DNA from: an uncultured Pseudoflavonifractor sp.
GTDB taxonomy: Bacteria; Bacillota; Clostridia; Oscillospirales; Oscillospiraceae
NCBI GenBank assembly: GCA_947577065.1
Contig: CANPTT010000003.1
Coordinates: 32,917 to 96,916, forward strand
Direction: 5' to 3'
Length of the DNA stretch: 64,000 nucleotides
The notes under the pieces were generated by a model that worked only from the letters and a program-made list of their open reading frames with translations, had not been told where the DNA came from and ran no database searches. The position numbers were made by a program, and so were the translations under genes. Shown piece by piece: positions 54,426 to 64,000 of the stretch. The first letter of the stretch is position 1. Each line of letters starts with the position of its first letter.

Positions 54426-55592
54426 ATGGCAGAGAAGAAGAAAATGCCCGTCACCCAGCCTGGACAAGCCTCGGATAAGAAGAAGGCACTGGATACCGCT
54501 CTGGCCCAGATCGAGAAGGATTTTGGCAAGGGTGCGGTGATGCGTCTGGGGGAGAACTCCCATGTGGTGGTAGAAGCCATCCCCACCGGGTCTCTGGCCC
54601 TGGATATGGCTTTGGGCATTGGCGGTGTTCCCAAGGGACGGATCATTGAGATCTATGGTCCTGAATCCTCCGGCAAGACGACGCTGGCGCTCCATATCGT
54701 GGCCCAGGCACAGAGGCAGGGGGGCGAGGTGGCCTACATTGACGCCGAGCACGCCCTGGACCCGGTCTACGCGCAGGCACTGGGGGTGGACATTGACTCC
54801 ATGCTTATTTCCCAGCCTGACACGGGAGAGCAGGGCCTGGAGATCTGTGAGGCCCTGGTCCGCTCCGGCGCTATCGACGTGGTGGTGGTGGACTCTGTGG
54901 CGGCTCTGACTCCGAGGGCCGAGATCGAGGGCGACATGGGCGACGCCCATGTGGGTCTGCTGGCCCGGCTCATGTCCCAGGCCCTCCGGAAGCTGGCGGG
55001 CGTTATCTCCAAAACCAATTGCATCGTCATCTTTATCAACCAGCTTCGGGAGAAGGTAGGGGTGGTCTACGGAAATCCGGAGGTCACTACCGGTGGCCGG
55101 GCACTGAAGTTCTATTCCTCGGTCCGTATCGACATCCGCCGGGTGGAGGGGCTGAAAAATGGCTCTGACATCATTGGTAACCATGTCCGGGCCAAGATCG
55201 TGAAAAATAAGGTAGCTCCTCCCTTCCGGCAGGCGGAGTTTGACATCCTCTTTGGAGAGGGCATTGCCAAGGAGGGAGAGCTGGTGGACATGGCGGTTCA
55301 GCTGGGACTGGTCCAGAAATCGGGCTCCTGGTTCTCCATGGGGGAGGTCCGCATTGGCCAGGGCCGGGACGCCGCCCGCCAGTATCTGAAGGACAACCCC
55401 GATGTGGCGGAAAAGCTGGAGGCGGATATTCGGGCCAACGCGGCCAAGCTTCAGCCCGGCAAGTCCGCGCCCGCCGGCCGCGCTGCCATGCCCAGGGCGT
55501 CTGCCGCTGAGAGTTCTGCCCCTGCCCCTGTCGCCCGCCCTGCCGGCAGGGGGGTGGACGTGTCCGCTGAGGATTTTGAGGATGCGGACTAA
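54426..55592 (+). CDS. recA: Recombinase RecA
   Basis: [77 protein letters not shown]. Confidence 0.98.
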   Translation: MAEKKKMPVTQPGQASDKKKALDTALAQIEKDFGKGAVMRLGENSHVVVEAIPTGSLALDMALGIGGVPKGRIIEIYGPESSGKTTLALHIVAQAQRQGGEVAYIDAEHALDPVYAQALGVDIDSMLISQPDTGEQGLEICEALVRSGAIDVVVVDSVAALTPRAEIEGDMGDAHVGLLARLMSQALRKLAGVISKTNCIVIFINQLREKVGVVYGNPEVTTGGRALKFYSSVRIDIRRVEGLKNGSDIIGNHVRAKIVKNKVAPPFRQAEFDILFGEGIAKEGELVDMAVQLGLVQKSGSWFSMGEVRIGQGRDAARQYLKDNPDVAEKLEADIRANAAKLQPGKSAPAGRAAMPRASAAESSAPAPVARPAGRGVDVSAEDFEDAD

Positions 55593-55595
55593 GCC

Positions 55596-56252
55596 GTGCA
55601 GATCGTAAAATTAGAGCCCTCCAAGCATGTCGCCCAGCGGTGGCTTTGCTGGTTGGAGGACGGCTCCTGTATCCGGGTCACCGAGAACGAAGTGATCAGC
55701 TTTGCCCTCTATTCCGGGATGGAGGTTTCTGACGGGCTCTACGACCGGCTCACTGAGGCCGCCGCCCGCAGTACGGTGCGCACCAAAGCTCTGGACTACA
55801 TAGCCTCCCGGCCCATGTCCCGAAAGGAACTTGAGGATAAACTCACCGCCCGCCGCCCCCGGAAAAAGGATGGACGGGAGCGTCCCCCTCTGGCTACCCC
55901 GGAGGAGGCTGCTGAGGTGGCCGACTGGCTGGAGGACCTGGGATACTTAAACGACAGCGAATACGCCAAAACCGTCGCCCGGTATTACTCCGCCAAGGGT
56001 TATGGGGTCCACAAGGTGAAGGATGAGTTCTTTCGCCGGGGGATCCCCCGCCGGTATTGGGAGGAGGCTCTGGAGGAGACTCAGGAGCCGGAGGAGGGCA
56101 TTGACGCCTTTCTGCGGAAGCGCTTCCGGGGCAAGAGCCCCGACCAGAGGGAGTTGAAGCGGGCCTCCGACGCCCTGGCCCGCCGGGGCTACAACTGGGG
56201 CGAGATCCGGGAGGGACTCAACCGCTACGGCGCCGACATCGAGGAGGAATAG
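55596..56252 (+). CDS. recX: Regulatory protein RecX
   Basis: ALDYIASRPMSRKELEDKL; LEDLGYLNDSEYAKTVARYYSAKGYGVHKVKDEFFRRGI; adjacent to recA. Confidence 0.92.
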   Translation: MQIVKLEPSKHVAQRWLCWLEDGSCIRVTENEVISFALYSGMEVSDGLYDRLTEAAARSTVRTKALDYIASRPMSRKELEDKLTARRPRKKDGRERPPLATPEEAAEVADWLEDLGYLNDSEYAKTVARYYSAKGYGVHKVKDEFFRRGIPRRYWEEALEETQEPEEGIDAFLRKRFRGKSPDQRELKRASDALARRGYNWGEIREGLNRYGADIEEE

Positions 56253-56255
56253 ACC

Positions 56256-57068
56256 ATGGAGAAACGGGAGTACCAGACCCGCTTGGGCGCCATCTGCTAC
56301 TGGGTAAGCCCCGGCGAGGGGACTCCTCTGATATTTCTCCCCGGTCTTACCGCCGACCACCGACTCTTTGAAAAGCAGATCGCCGCCTTTGAGGGACGTT
56401 ATCCCCTTCTGGTCTGGGACCCTCCGGGACACGGAGTCTCCCGGCCCTTCCGGCTGGACTTTTCTTTGGACAGTACGACGGTTTGGCTTCGGGCCATCCT
56501 CCGGCGGGAGAGGCTGGAGAAGCCCATCCTTATCGGTCAGTCCATGGGCGGCTACGTGGCCCAGTGCTTTATGGAGCGGTTTCCCGGAACAGTCTCCGGG
56601 TTTGTCTCCATCGACTCCGCCCCCCTGAAGCGGAAATACATTACGGCGGCGGAGCTTAGTATGCTCAAGCACACGGACCTGATCTACCGCCCCTATCCCT
56701 GGAAGGCCCTCCAGAAGGCGGGGCTGGCCGTGTCCACCACCGACTATGGCCGGGACCTTATGGCCCGGATGATGGCCGGCTACACCAAAAAGGAGTACGT
56801 GGACTTGGCGGTCCACGGCTTCCGCATCCTGGCCCAGGCCATTGAAAAGGACCGGCCTTACAAGGTGGACTGCCCCTGCCTCCTCCTCTGCGGGGAGGAG
56901 GATCGGGCGGGCTCCGCCAAACGCTACAACCGCCGCTGGGCGGAGCGGGAAGGGCTGCCTCTGCTGTGGATCCCCAAAGCGGGTCACAATTCCAACTGTG
57001 ACGCTCCCGAGCGGGTGAATGCCCTGATCGAGGATTTTATCCGTCGGAGGCTCACCATCCCTATCTGA
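56256..57068 (+). CDS. Alpha/beta hydrolase
   Basis: PLIFLPGLTADHRLF; LIGQSMGGYVAQCFMERFP nucleophile elbow. Confidence 0.9.
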   Translation: MEKREYQTRLGAICYWVSPGEGTPLIFLPGLTADHRLFEKQIAAFEGRYPLLVWDPPGHGVSRPFRLDFSLDSTTVWLRAILRRERLEKPILIGQSMGGYVAQCFMERFPGTVSGFVSIDSAPLKRKYITAAELSMLKHTDLIYRPYPWKALQKAGLAVSTTDYGRDLMARMMAGYTKKEYVDLAVHGFRILAQAIEKDRPYKVDCPCLLLCGEEDRAGSAKRYNRRWAEREGLPLLWIPKAGHNSNCDAPERVNALIEDFIRRRLTIPI

Positions 57069-57087
57069 ACAAAAGGAGACATTCATT

Positions 57088-58407
57088 TTGAAAATCGCCT
57101 TTATCTCCCTTGGCTGCTCCAAAAACCTTATCAACACCGAGCAGATGATGGCGCTCTGCCGAGCCGCCGGACATGAGGTGTCGGGGGAGCCCCAGGGGGC
57201 TGACGTGGCCGTCCTTAACACCTGTGGCTTTATCGATGCCGCCAAAAGCGAGGCCATTGAGCACATCATCGCACTGGGAGAACTGAAAAAGGAGGGCAAG
57301 CTGGGAAAGCTCCTGGTCTGCGGATGCCTCTCCCAGCGCTACCGGGAGGAGATCCACTCTGACCTTCCGGAGGTGGACGGCCTTATGGGCACCGGCAGCT
57401 ATGATGATATCGTCGCTGCCGTAGAAGAGGTGAACAAGGGGCAGTTCCCCCAGCGCTTTGGGGATATTTCCGCCACCAGCGAGGAGGGGGAGCGGCTTGT
57501 CACGGGCCCGGGCTATACCGCTTTTCTGAAAATTGCCGAGGGCTGTGATAATTTCTGCGCTTTCTGTATCATACCTTATCTCCGGGGCCGCTACCGCAGC
57601 CGCCCCATGGAAACGGTGCTGGCCGAGGCCAAGACCCTGGCGGACAGCGGCGTGAAGGAGCTGATCCTTATCGCTCAGGACATTGGTCCCTATGGAAAGG
57701 ACCTCTACGGGGAACGCCGTCTGCCCCAACTCCTGAAAGAGTTATGTAAACTTCCGTTCCGCTGGATACGACTTCACTATTTATATCCGGATCACTTTGA
57801 TGACGAGCTGGTAGAGGTCATCGCATCCCAGCCCCGGATCGTCAAATATCTGGATATCCCCCTTCAGCACTGCAGCGACCATCTGCTCCGCTCCATGAAC
57901 CGCTGGGGGACAGAGGACGGGCTTGTCGCGTTGCTGAAAAAGCTGCGTGAGCGTATTCCCGGTCTGGTCCTTCGCACCTCTCTCATCTGCGGGCTGCCCG
58001 GGGAGACGGAGGAGGATTTTGAGGCGCTGTGCCGTTTTGTTACCGAGACGGGGATCGAGCGGGCGGGGGTCTTCCAATACTCCCGGGAGGAGGGGACCAG
58101 GGCGGCGGAGATGCCGGACCAGGTGCCGGAGGAGACCGCCCGACAGCGGGTGGAGCGGCTGGTGGAACTGCAGTCCGCTGTTCTGGACCGCTACAATGAA
58201 AGCCGGCTGGGAACTGTAATGGAGGTCCTCTGCGAGGGCTTTGACGCCCAGATGGGCTGCTACGCGGGCCGTACCTATGCCGACTCGTTGGAGGTGGACG
58301 GCAGGGTTTTCTTTACCGCCGCGGGAGTGGTCGCGGCGGGAGAGTTTGTGAACGTCCGCATCACAGGGGCCGAGGACGGCGACCTGATAGGTGAGATCGA
58401 GGAGTGA
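57088..58407 (+). CDS. rimO: Ribosomal protein S12 methylthiotransferase
   Basis: KIAFISLGCSKNLINTEQMM; IAEGCDNFCAFCIIPYLRGRYRSRP radical SAM CxxxCxxC. Confidence 0.95.
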   Translation: MKIAFISLGCSKNLINTEQMMALCRAAGHEVSGEPQGADVAVLNTCGFIDAAKSEAIEHIIALGELKKEGKLGKLLVCGCLSQRYREEIHSDLPEVDGLMGTGSYDDIVAAVEEVNKGQFPQRFGDISATSEEGERLVTGPGYTAFLKIAEGCDNFCAFCIIPYLRGRYRSRPMETVLAEAKTLADSGVKELILIAQDIGPYGKDLYGERRLPQLLKELCKLPFRWIRLHYLYPDHFDDELVEVIASQPRIVKYLDIPLQHCSDHLLRSMNRWGTEDGLVALLKKLRERIPGLVLRTSLICGLPGETEEDFEALCRFVTETGIERAGVFQYSREEGTRAAEMPDQVPEETARQRVERLVELQSAVLDRYNESRLGTVMEVLCEGFDAQMGCYAGRTYADSLEVDGRVFFTAAGVVAAGEFVNVRITGAEDGDLIGEIEE

Positions 58408-58411
58408 GGAC

Positions 58412-58939
58412 ATGAATACACCCAATAAGCTGACCCTTCTGCGGGTCCTGCTGATCCCCCTGTTCCTGGGGGTGCTGTACCTGGGCTTTCCGGGGAGTAA
58501 TTACGCCGCCCTGGCCATTTTTGTCCTGGCCAGCCTCACCGACCTTTTGGACGGCCACATTGCCAGGAGCCGGAACCTGGTCACCGACTTCGGCAAGTTT
58601 ATGGATCCCCTGGCCGATAAGGTGCTGGTGGTCACCGCCATGCTCTGGTTTGTAGAGTGTGGACAAATGCCCGCCTGGGCGGTGGCTGTGGTCATCTTCC
58701 GGGAGTTTGCCGTCTCCGGCATGCGGCTCATCGCCGTGGAGGGGGGGCGGGTCATTGCCGCCGGCTGGTCGGGAAAGGTGAAGACCGCCTCCACTATGGT
58801 GTGTCTGATCCTTATGTTTTTGCCCATCCCCGGCTGGATGAGCGCCGCCTGCGTCTGGGTCATCGTATTGACCACGGTCTATTCCGGGGTAGAGTATTTC
58901 GTGAAGAACCGGGACGTGATGGATTGGACGGAGATCTGA
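58412..58939 (+). CDS. pgsA: CDP-diacylglycerol--glycerol-3-phosphate 3-phosphatidyltransferase
   Basis: MNTPNKLTLLRVLLIPLFL; DLLDGHIARSRNLVTDFGKFMDPLADK CDP-alcohol motif. Confidence 0.95.
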   Translation: MNTPNKLTLLRVLLIPLFLGVLYLGFPGSNYAALAIFVLASLTDLLDGHIARSRNLVTDFGKFMDPLADKVLVVTAMLWFVECGQMPAWAVAVVIFREFAVSGMRLIAVEGGRVIAAGWSGKVKTASTMVCLILMFLPIPGWMSAACVWVIVLTTVYSGVEYFVKNRDVMDWTEI

Positions 58940-58957
58940 GGGACGATAGAATAGGAC

Positions 58958-58986
58958 AAAGCGGGCGGCCGGAAGGCCGTCCGCTT
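58958..58986. terminator. Convergent hairpin terminator
   Basis: AAAGCGGGCGGCC-GGAA-GGCCGTCCGCTTT. Confidence 0.75.
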
Positions 58987-59014
58987 TGTGGTATGTAGGC
59001 AGGGAAATCTCCGG

Positions 59015-59818
59015 TTACCAACCCACCAGTTCAGCTTTTCTCCCCACGTATCGGGCCACGGCAGGGAATCCCATCTCCCTCACCAGCTCTGCGGCCTGTG
59101 GGATGCCCTTTCCCACATCCTGGGGAGTATGGGCGTCGCTGCCCAGTGTGAGGAGCTCTCCGCCGCAGTCCCGGTAGAGGGACAATGTCCACCGCCAGTC
59201 CTCCACCGTCTCGCCCCGGCAGGTGTTGACCTCAATACCTTTGCCCTTGGAGACCATTGTGGAAAAAATAGAGCGGAGGCGCTCTTCATATCGGTCCAGA
59301 CTGGCATGCTGCCCGTCCCGCCTGTTCATGTATCGCAGGGGATAGATGATGTGGGCCAGCACATCGCAGCAGTCCATAGCCGCCAGCCGCTCCATACAGG
59401 TGAAATAGCGGTCCAGCACATAGTAGCAGTCGGCGTCGGACTTATAGTTTACATAATAAAAATCCGTGCCTCCGTCGGCAAGGCTGAGATTGTGGACGGA
59501 GCCCAGCACAAAGTCCAGGTGGGAATGGGAGATCAGCTCCTGGGCAAAGGCTGGGAACTCCCAGGGAGCTCCCAGCTCTATGCCCATGCGGATGGTCAGT
59601 TTTCCCTCAAAGAGGGGACGGGCCAGAGCCAGCTGCTCCTCCACCGGGGCCCAGCGAAAGGAGAGATCGGCCTCCCCCTGCGTGTTGAGAAGATCGCAGT
59701 GGTCGGTGAGGCACAGCTCACTCATGCCTGCGGCCAAGGCGGCCTGGGCCATGTCCGCAAGGGGGGCGGAGCCGTCAAAAGAGCACAGGGAGTGGGTGTG
59801 GTAGTCCGCGTAAAACAT
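59015..59818 (-). CDS. Histidinol-phosphatase, PHP family (HisJ-like)
   Basis: FYADYHTHSLCSFDGSAPL; LGSVHNL; LTLGSDAHTPQDVGKG. Confidence 0.88.
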   Translation of the reverse strand: MFYADYHTHSLCSFDGSAPLADMAQAALAAGMSELCLTDHCDLLNTQGEADLSFRWAPVEEQLALARPLFEGKLTIRMGIELGAPWEFPAFAQELISHSHLDFVLGSVHNLSLADGGTDFYYVNYKSDADCYYVLDRYFTCMERLAAMDCCDVLAHIIYPLRYMNRRDGQHASLDRYEERLRSIFSTMVSKGKGIEVNTCRGETVEDWRWTLSLYRDCGGELLTLGSDAHTPQDVGKGIPQAAELVREMGFPAVARYVGRKAELVGW

Positions 59819-59832
59819 AGGGGCCCCTCCTT

Positions 59833-62079
59833 TTAAAAAGGCCAGGATTCGATCCACTTGACCAGGGGCGTATACCAGGTGGGGATGGTAAGGCCAATGA
59901 GGACAGGGTAGAAGAGAGCGTAGAGCCCCACACTGAGTCCTGTCAAGCTGCAGACGGGAACACGCCAGTCCTGGTCCCGCTCCAGAAGTCCGTCAAAAAG
60001 ATAGCTGACGGCAAAGACCAAAAACAGCAGGGAGGGAAAGTAGTGGTATTCAAAGGTGGTGCGACCCACAAACATCCAGGGGACCAGCTGAGCGAGATAG
60101 CCCACCAGAAGAAATGCCGCCTTGGAGGAGTGACCGGGGAGAAGCCGGAGGATCACAGCGCATAGGGATAGAAACAAAAGCAGACACAGGGCCAGAATGA
60201 CCCCGTTTCGGGCCAGGATCTCTTCCGAGAGCTGAGGGTCAAAGACTCCATTGGGGGTCTGCTGGACCTTATAGATGGCAAGACCGGAAAAGATCCCGAG
60301 CCCCCCTAAAAAAGCGGCCTTGGCCCACACACGGCGAAAGGTGTGGGCGGCGCAGGTCAGGATGGCGACGAGGCCCGTCCAGCAGAGCACGGGGTTTGCA
60401 AAGGCGGCAAATCGGGTGGTGACTCCGGGCACGTCGTTGTCCATATAGTAGAGGATGGGCCGGGCGTTCACCAGCCACTGGAACCACCAGGAGGAGTAGG
60501 GGTGGGACTGGGTGACCCCGTTGTGGTAGTTGAACATATACCACTGGTTGTTGGCCATGATATTGAGCAGGTTGTCCTGAGGGATATAGGCTCCCTCAAA
60601 TTTACCATCTCCGGTGAAAGTAAGCTTACCCCAGACATTCTGGAGGAGAAGGGCAAGACCGTTTTCCTCGCTGGGGGCAAACAACTCCACCTCCAGGGCT
60701 TTGGCATAGGGGATATAGGCGGCGCAGTAGATGGCGAAGGGGAGAACGATAAAGCAAAGTACAGAGAACAGGAGGGTCTGGATGAGCCAGGGGCCCCGCT
60801 GGGACCCGGAGGCGTCATCCGCCGGCCAGTCCCGCATTTTCTGATAAAGGCCCATGAAGTAGACCACCGCAAGGCCGATGCCGGCGTAGAATACCGTCCA
60901 CTTGCTGGCCGCTCCCAGGCCCCAAAAGAGACCGGAGAGGAGCAGGAGCGGCGCCCCCTTCCGGAGGGGAGTCCCGGCGGGGAGGGTAAGGTAGCGATAC
61001 ATGAAAAAGTACATCAGAAGGATGAAGAACACGGCGTAGGTATCGATGGTGGCGATGCGGGTCTGAGTCAGATGCATGAAGTCGGTGGCAAAGAGGATGG
61101 TCCCGCAGGAGGCGACCACCGTTTTGCCGAACATATTCTTGAGGAAGATATAGAGGATGGGCAGCATCAGGACGCCCAGGAGGGTCCCTGAAAACCGCCA
61201 GCCGAAAGGGGTCATGCCGAAGAGGCGGATCCCCAGGCCCAGGATCAGTTTACCCATAGGCGGGTGGGTCACCTCATAGGGATAGATCCCGTCGATGTGC
61301 TCTTTGGCGGTGCGGGCGTGGTAGATTTCGTCAAAGTAGGTGGAGTTGTGCCAGGTGGATCTGGCGGGGATGTTGTTCACCAGAAGGATCGACCCCAGTC
61401 CATCAGGGATGGGGGAGCCGTCGGCCATGTCCCAGTTGAAGGGAACGGGGGCGCCGTCCTGCCCCAGAAGGCACAGACGGGCAAGCTGGAGATTCCTTTT
61501 GTCCGCCTTTCCTGTGATGCGGAGGTACTGGACGTTCTGGGGGTTCTCCACCTCAATGTCGATCCACTTGTAGAGCTGGTTGTATTTCTGGGTCAGGGCG
61601 TAGTTGGGGGCATAGCCCTCCGCATCAGCAAAGTAGTAGCCCGTCACCTTGCCTTTGTCATCGGGGTCGTCCTTCCGCTGCCAGAGGGTGGACCAGGTCT
61701 GACCGTCAGGAGAGACCTCGATATTATAGCTGCCTGTACCCAGGCCGGAGAAATAGCGCAGGCCCGTGGTGTAGACGGGGGCGCCGGAAATGTGGATGGT
61801 GTAGGAGACGCTGGGGCCAAACTCGCAGACCTGGCGAGGGGTATTGCCGTCTCCCAACTGGAAGAATGCGGTGAGGGCATAGATCAGGGTGATGACCAGC
61901 ACAGGCAGCCGGTCCTTCTTTTCCATAGGGTGGCTTGTCCCGGCGAAACGGAGGGGCCGGGGTCTTTCCCGGAGCAGGGAGGAGCCGCTCTCCGCGGCCA
62001 GGGCGTACCGGGCCAGGAGGAGAAGGATGGCGCCCAGAGTGAGCAGGGCAAAGAGGATGGAGGGTGTAATATAGTTCAT
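59833..62079 (-). CDS. Protein O-mannosyltransferase family glycosyltransferase with inserted discoidin-like extracellular domain
   Basis: TYFDEIYHARTAKEHIDGIYPYEVTHPPMGKLILGLGIRLFGMTPFGWRFSGTLLG; multi-TM; YNIEVSPDGQTWSTLWQR / VQYLRITGKADK. Confidence 0.85.
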   Translation of the reverse strand: MNYITPSILFALLTLGAILLLLARYALAAESGSSLLRERPRPLRFAGTSHPMEKKDRLPVLVITLIYALTAFFQLGDGNTPRQVCEFGPSVSYTIHISGAPVYTTGLRYFSGLGTGSYNIEVSPDGQTWSTLWQRKDDPDDKGKVTGYYFADAEGYAPNYALTQKYNQLYKWIDIEVENPQNVQYLRITGKADKRNLQLARLCLLGQDGAPVPFNWDMADGSPIPDGLGSILLVNNIPARSTWHNSTYFDEIYHARTAKEHIDGIYPYEVTHPPMGKLILGLGIRLFGMTPFGWRFSGTLLGVLMLPILYIFLKNMFGKTVVASCGTILFATDFMHLTQTRIATIDTYAVFFILLMYFFMYRYLTLPAGTPLRKGAPLLLLSGLFWGLGAASKWTVFYAGIGLAVVYFMGLYQKMRDWPADDASGSQRGPWLIQTLLFSVLCFIVLPFAIYCAAYIPYAKALEVELFAPSEENGLALLLQNVWGKLTFTGDGKFEGAYIPQDNLLNIMANNQWYMFNYHNGVTQSHPYSSWWFQWLVNARPILYYMDNDVPGVTTRFAAFANPVLCWTGLVAILTCAAHTFRRVWAKAAFLGGLGIFSGLAIYKVQQTPNGVFDPQLSEEILARNGVILALCLLLFLSLCAVILRLLPGHSSKAAFLLVGYLAQLVPWMFVGRTTFEYHYFPSLLFLVFAVSYLFDGLLERDQDWRVPVCSLTGLSVGLYALFYPVLIGLTIPTWYTPLVKWIESWPF

Positions 62080-62100
62080 AGTAATAGCCTCAACAGAAAA

Positions 62101-62128
62101 ATGATGGGCAGAAAGCTCTGCCCATCAT
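62101..62128 (-). terminator. Terminator of dnaJ transcription unit
   Basis: ATGATGGGCAGA-AAGC-TCTGCCCATCAT; T run on the minus strand. Confidence 0.8.
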
Positions 62129-62129
62129 T

Positions 62130-63278
62130 TTATTTCTTTTTTCGCCGTTTGTCAAAAAAACCTTTCGACTCCTCAGGAGCATCCTCGCCCATGGTCTGGG
62201 AAAAGGCTCGCAGGGCTCGCTCCTGCTCGGGATTCAGGGAGGTGGGGACGCTCACACGGACGGTGACGAACTGGTCCCCCCGGCCCCGGCCGTTCACCGA
62301 GGGAATGCCCTTGCCACGGAGGCGGAACACCGTTCCGGGCTGGGTGCCCCGGGGCAGGTTATACTCCACGTTGCCGTCGATGGTGGGGATCACCAGTTTG
62401 GCCCCCAGAGCGGCCTGGGCAAAGGATACCGTCTGCTCGTAGTAGACCGCCGTATTGTCCCGGGTAAATTTATCACTGGGGCGGATGGTGACCGAGATGA
62501 GCAAATCCCCGGCCGGCCCGCCATTGTGTCCGGCCCCCCCTTGGCCACGGAGGGAGACGGCCTGGCCGTTGTCGATGCCCGCGGGGATGGAGACAGTGAG
62601 CTTGCGCTGCTTTTTTACCAGGCCGCTGCCGTCGCAGGCTTTGCAGGGCTGGTGGATGATCTTGCCCGTGCCCCGGCAGCGGGTACAAGGGGCGGAGGTG
62701 GAGAAGGTAAAGGCCCCGCCACCCCGCTGGATGCGGATGGAGCCTGTGCCCCGGCAGTCAGGGCAAGTATTGGCAGAGGTGCCGGGGGCGCAGCCGGAGC
62801 CATGACACTCCTCACAGGTCTCCGAGCGGGTGAGGACGATCTCCTTTTCACACCCGAAGGCGGCCTCCTCGAAAGAGATGGTCACTGCGGCCCGGAGGGT
62901 CTCCCCCTTCCGGGGGGCGTTGGGATTGGAACGCTGGGCCCCACCGAAGCCCCCGCCAAAAAAAGAGCCGAAAAGGTCGCCCAGATCCAGGTCTCCCATA
63001 TCAAAGCCGCCAAAACCTCCACCGGGACCGCCCGCACCAAAGGAGGGATCTACCCCCGCGTGGCCAAACTGGTCGTAACGGGAACGCTTGGAGGGATCGG
63101 AGAGGATCTCGTATGCTTCGTTGACCTCCTTAAACTTAGCCTCGGCAGTCTTGTCGCCGGGGTTCAGGTCGGGGTGGTACTCCTTGGCCTTTTTGCGGTA
63201 GGCTTTTTTCAGTTCGTCCTCAGAGGCGGTCTTGCTGACCCCCAGGACCTCGTAGTAATCTCGTTTTTGTTCTGGCAT
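62130..63278 (-). CDS. dnaJ: Chaperone DnaJ
   Basis: [38 protein letters not shown]; four CxxCxGxG motifs. Confidence 0.97.
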   Translation of the reverse strand: MPEQKRDYYEVLGVSKTASEDELKKAYRKKAKEYHPDLNPGDKTAEAKFKEVNEAYEILSDPSKRSRYDQFGHAGVDPSFGAGGPGGGFGGFDMGDLDLGDLFGSFFGGGFGGAQRSNPNAPRKGETLRAAVTISFEEAAFGCEKEIVLTRSETCEECHGSGCAPGTSANTCPDCRGTGSIRIQRGGGAFTFSTSAPCTRCRGTGKIIHQPCKACDGSGLVKKQRKLTVSIPAGIDNGQAVSLRGQGGAGHNGGPAGDLLISVTIRPSDKFTRDNTAVYYEQTVSFAQAALGAKLVIPTIDGNVEYNLPRGTQPGTVFRLRGKGIPSVNGRGRGDQFVTVRVSVPTSLNPEQERALRAFSQTMGEDAPEESKGFFDKRRKKK

Positions 63279-63316
63279 ATGTGCTCACCTCTTTTGAGGG
63301 GATATGGACAAGGGAT

Positions 63317-63388
63317 GGCGCGCCGGATCGTCGCCCCCACAAGAGGCCGCTATGGTCCTCCTGTGGGGGGCGACGACCCCGGCGCGCC
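63317..63388. repeat. Long GC-rich inverted repeat between dnaK and dnaJ
   Basis: GGCGCGCCGGATCGTCGCCCCCACAAGA ... TCCTGTGGGGGGCGACGACCCCGGCGCGCC, near-perfect ~28-nt arms. Confidence 0.8.
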
Positions 63389-63398
63389 CCTCTTTACT

Positions 63399-64000
63399 TT
63401 ACTGGGGATCGTCATCCACCACGGTGTAGTCCGCGTCCACTACGCCGTCATCGGCGGGGCCGGTCTGGCCGCCAAAGCCCGCGCCGCCCATATCGGGGCC
63501 GGGCTGGCCCTGAGGACCGGCCTGCTGGTAGAGCTTTTCGGCGATCGGATGGAACGCCTTGGTCAGTTCCTCGGTGGCGGCCTTGATGGCCTCCACGTCG
63601 CTGCCCTTCAGGGTCTCCTTCAGCTTGCTGATAGCGGAATCCAGGGTGGACTTGTCTCCCGCTTCCAGCTTATCCTTCAGGTCCTCCATGGTTTTCTCGG
63701 TCTGATAGACCATCTGCTCGGCCTGATTGCGGATATCCACTTCTTCCTTCTTCTTGGCGTCCTCCGCAGCAAACTGCTGGGCCTCCTGCACGGCCTTGTC
63801 AATGTCCTCCTTGGACATGTTGGTAGAGGAGGTGATGGTGATGTGCTGCTCCTTACCGGTGCCCATATCCTTGGCCGAGACCTCCACGATGCCGTTGGCG
63901 TCGATATCGAAGGTGACTTCGATCTGGGGGACGCCCCTTCTGGCGGGGGCGATGCCGTCCAGGCTGAACTTGCCCAGGGTCTTGTTGTACTGGGCCATCT
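63399..64000 (-). CDS. dnaK: Chaperone DnaK, C-terminal part (5' end beyond window)
   Basis: [63 protein letters not shown]. Confidence 0.97.
   Translation of the reverse strand, partial: MAQYNKTLGKFSLDGIAPARRGVPQIEVTFDIDANGIVEVSAKDMGTGKEQHITITSSTNMSKEDIDKAVQEAQQFAAEDAKKKEEVDIRNQAEQMVYQTEKTMEDLKDKLEAGDKSTLDSAISKLKETLKGSDVEAIKAATEELTKAFHPIAEKLYQQAGPQGQPGPDMGGAGFGGQTGPADDGVVDADYTVVDDDPQ

Noticed and set aside
1-64000. CRISPR arrays, rRNA or tRNA genes
   Set aside because: No regularly spaced direct repeats and no rRNA or tRNA-like segments were noticed on reading either strand; tRNAscan-SE/Infernal would be needed to be sure.

Overview
GC-rich 64-kb chromosomal window, probably from a gut Clostridia/Oscillospiraceae-like Firmicute (inferred from gene content, AGGAGG-type SDs and recA-recX / rimO-pgsA order). 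About 58 genes cover it densely, with housekeeping blocks at both ends: rpiB-serC-serA on the left; yqhQ-prmC-recA-recX-rimO-pgsA and dnaK-dnaJ on the right. Between them lie a YtrA/GntR-controlled ABC operon with three tandem permeases; an Fbp-like ABC uptake cluster with a YesM/YesN two-component system; znuABC; a heavy-metal operon (ArsR, HMA, methyltransferase, P-type ATPase); and three extracellular FMN/FAD flavoprotein reductases. Best candidates for something undescribed: (1) a full-length membrane-pyrophosphatase homologue (29631-31781, -) whose catalytic Asp/Lys blocks are almost all substituted; (2) three divergent secreted flavinylated reductases lacking the fumarate-reductase substrate motifs, two sharing a near-identical signal/stalk module; (3) an ABC ATPase with a ~120-aa insertion before its signature motif; (4) a structured island at 35.66-36.65 kb with a frameshifted XRE gene; (5) several precise operator palindromes (GntR, FNR-like, ArsR) and long hairpins. 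No CRISPR array, rRNA, tRNA or intact transposase was recognised. All homology calls are by eye; no searches were run.
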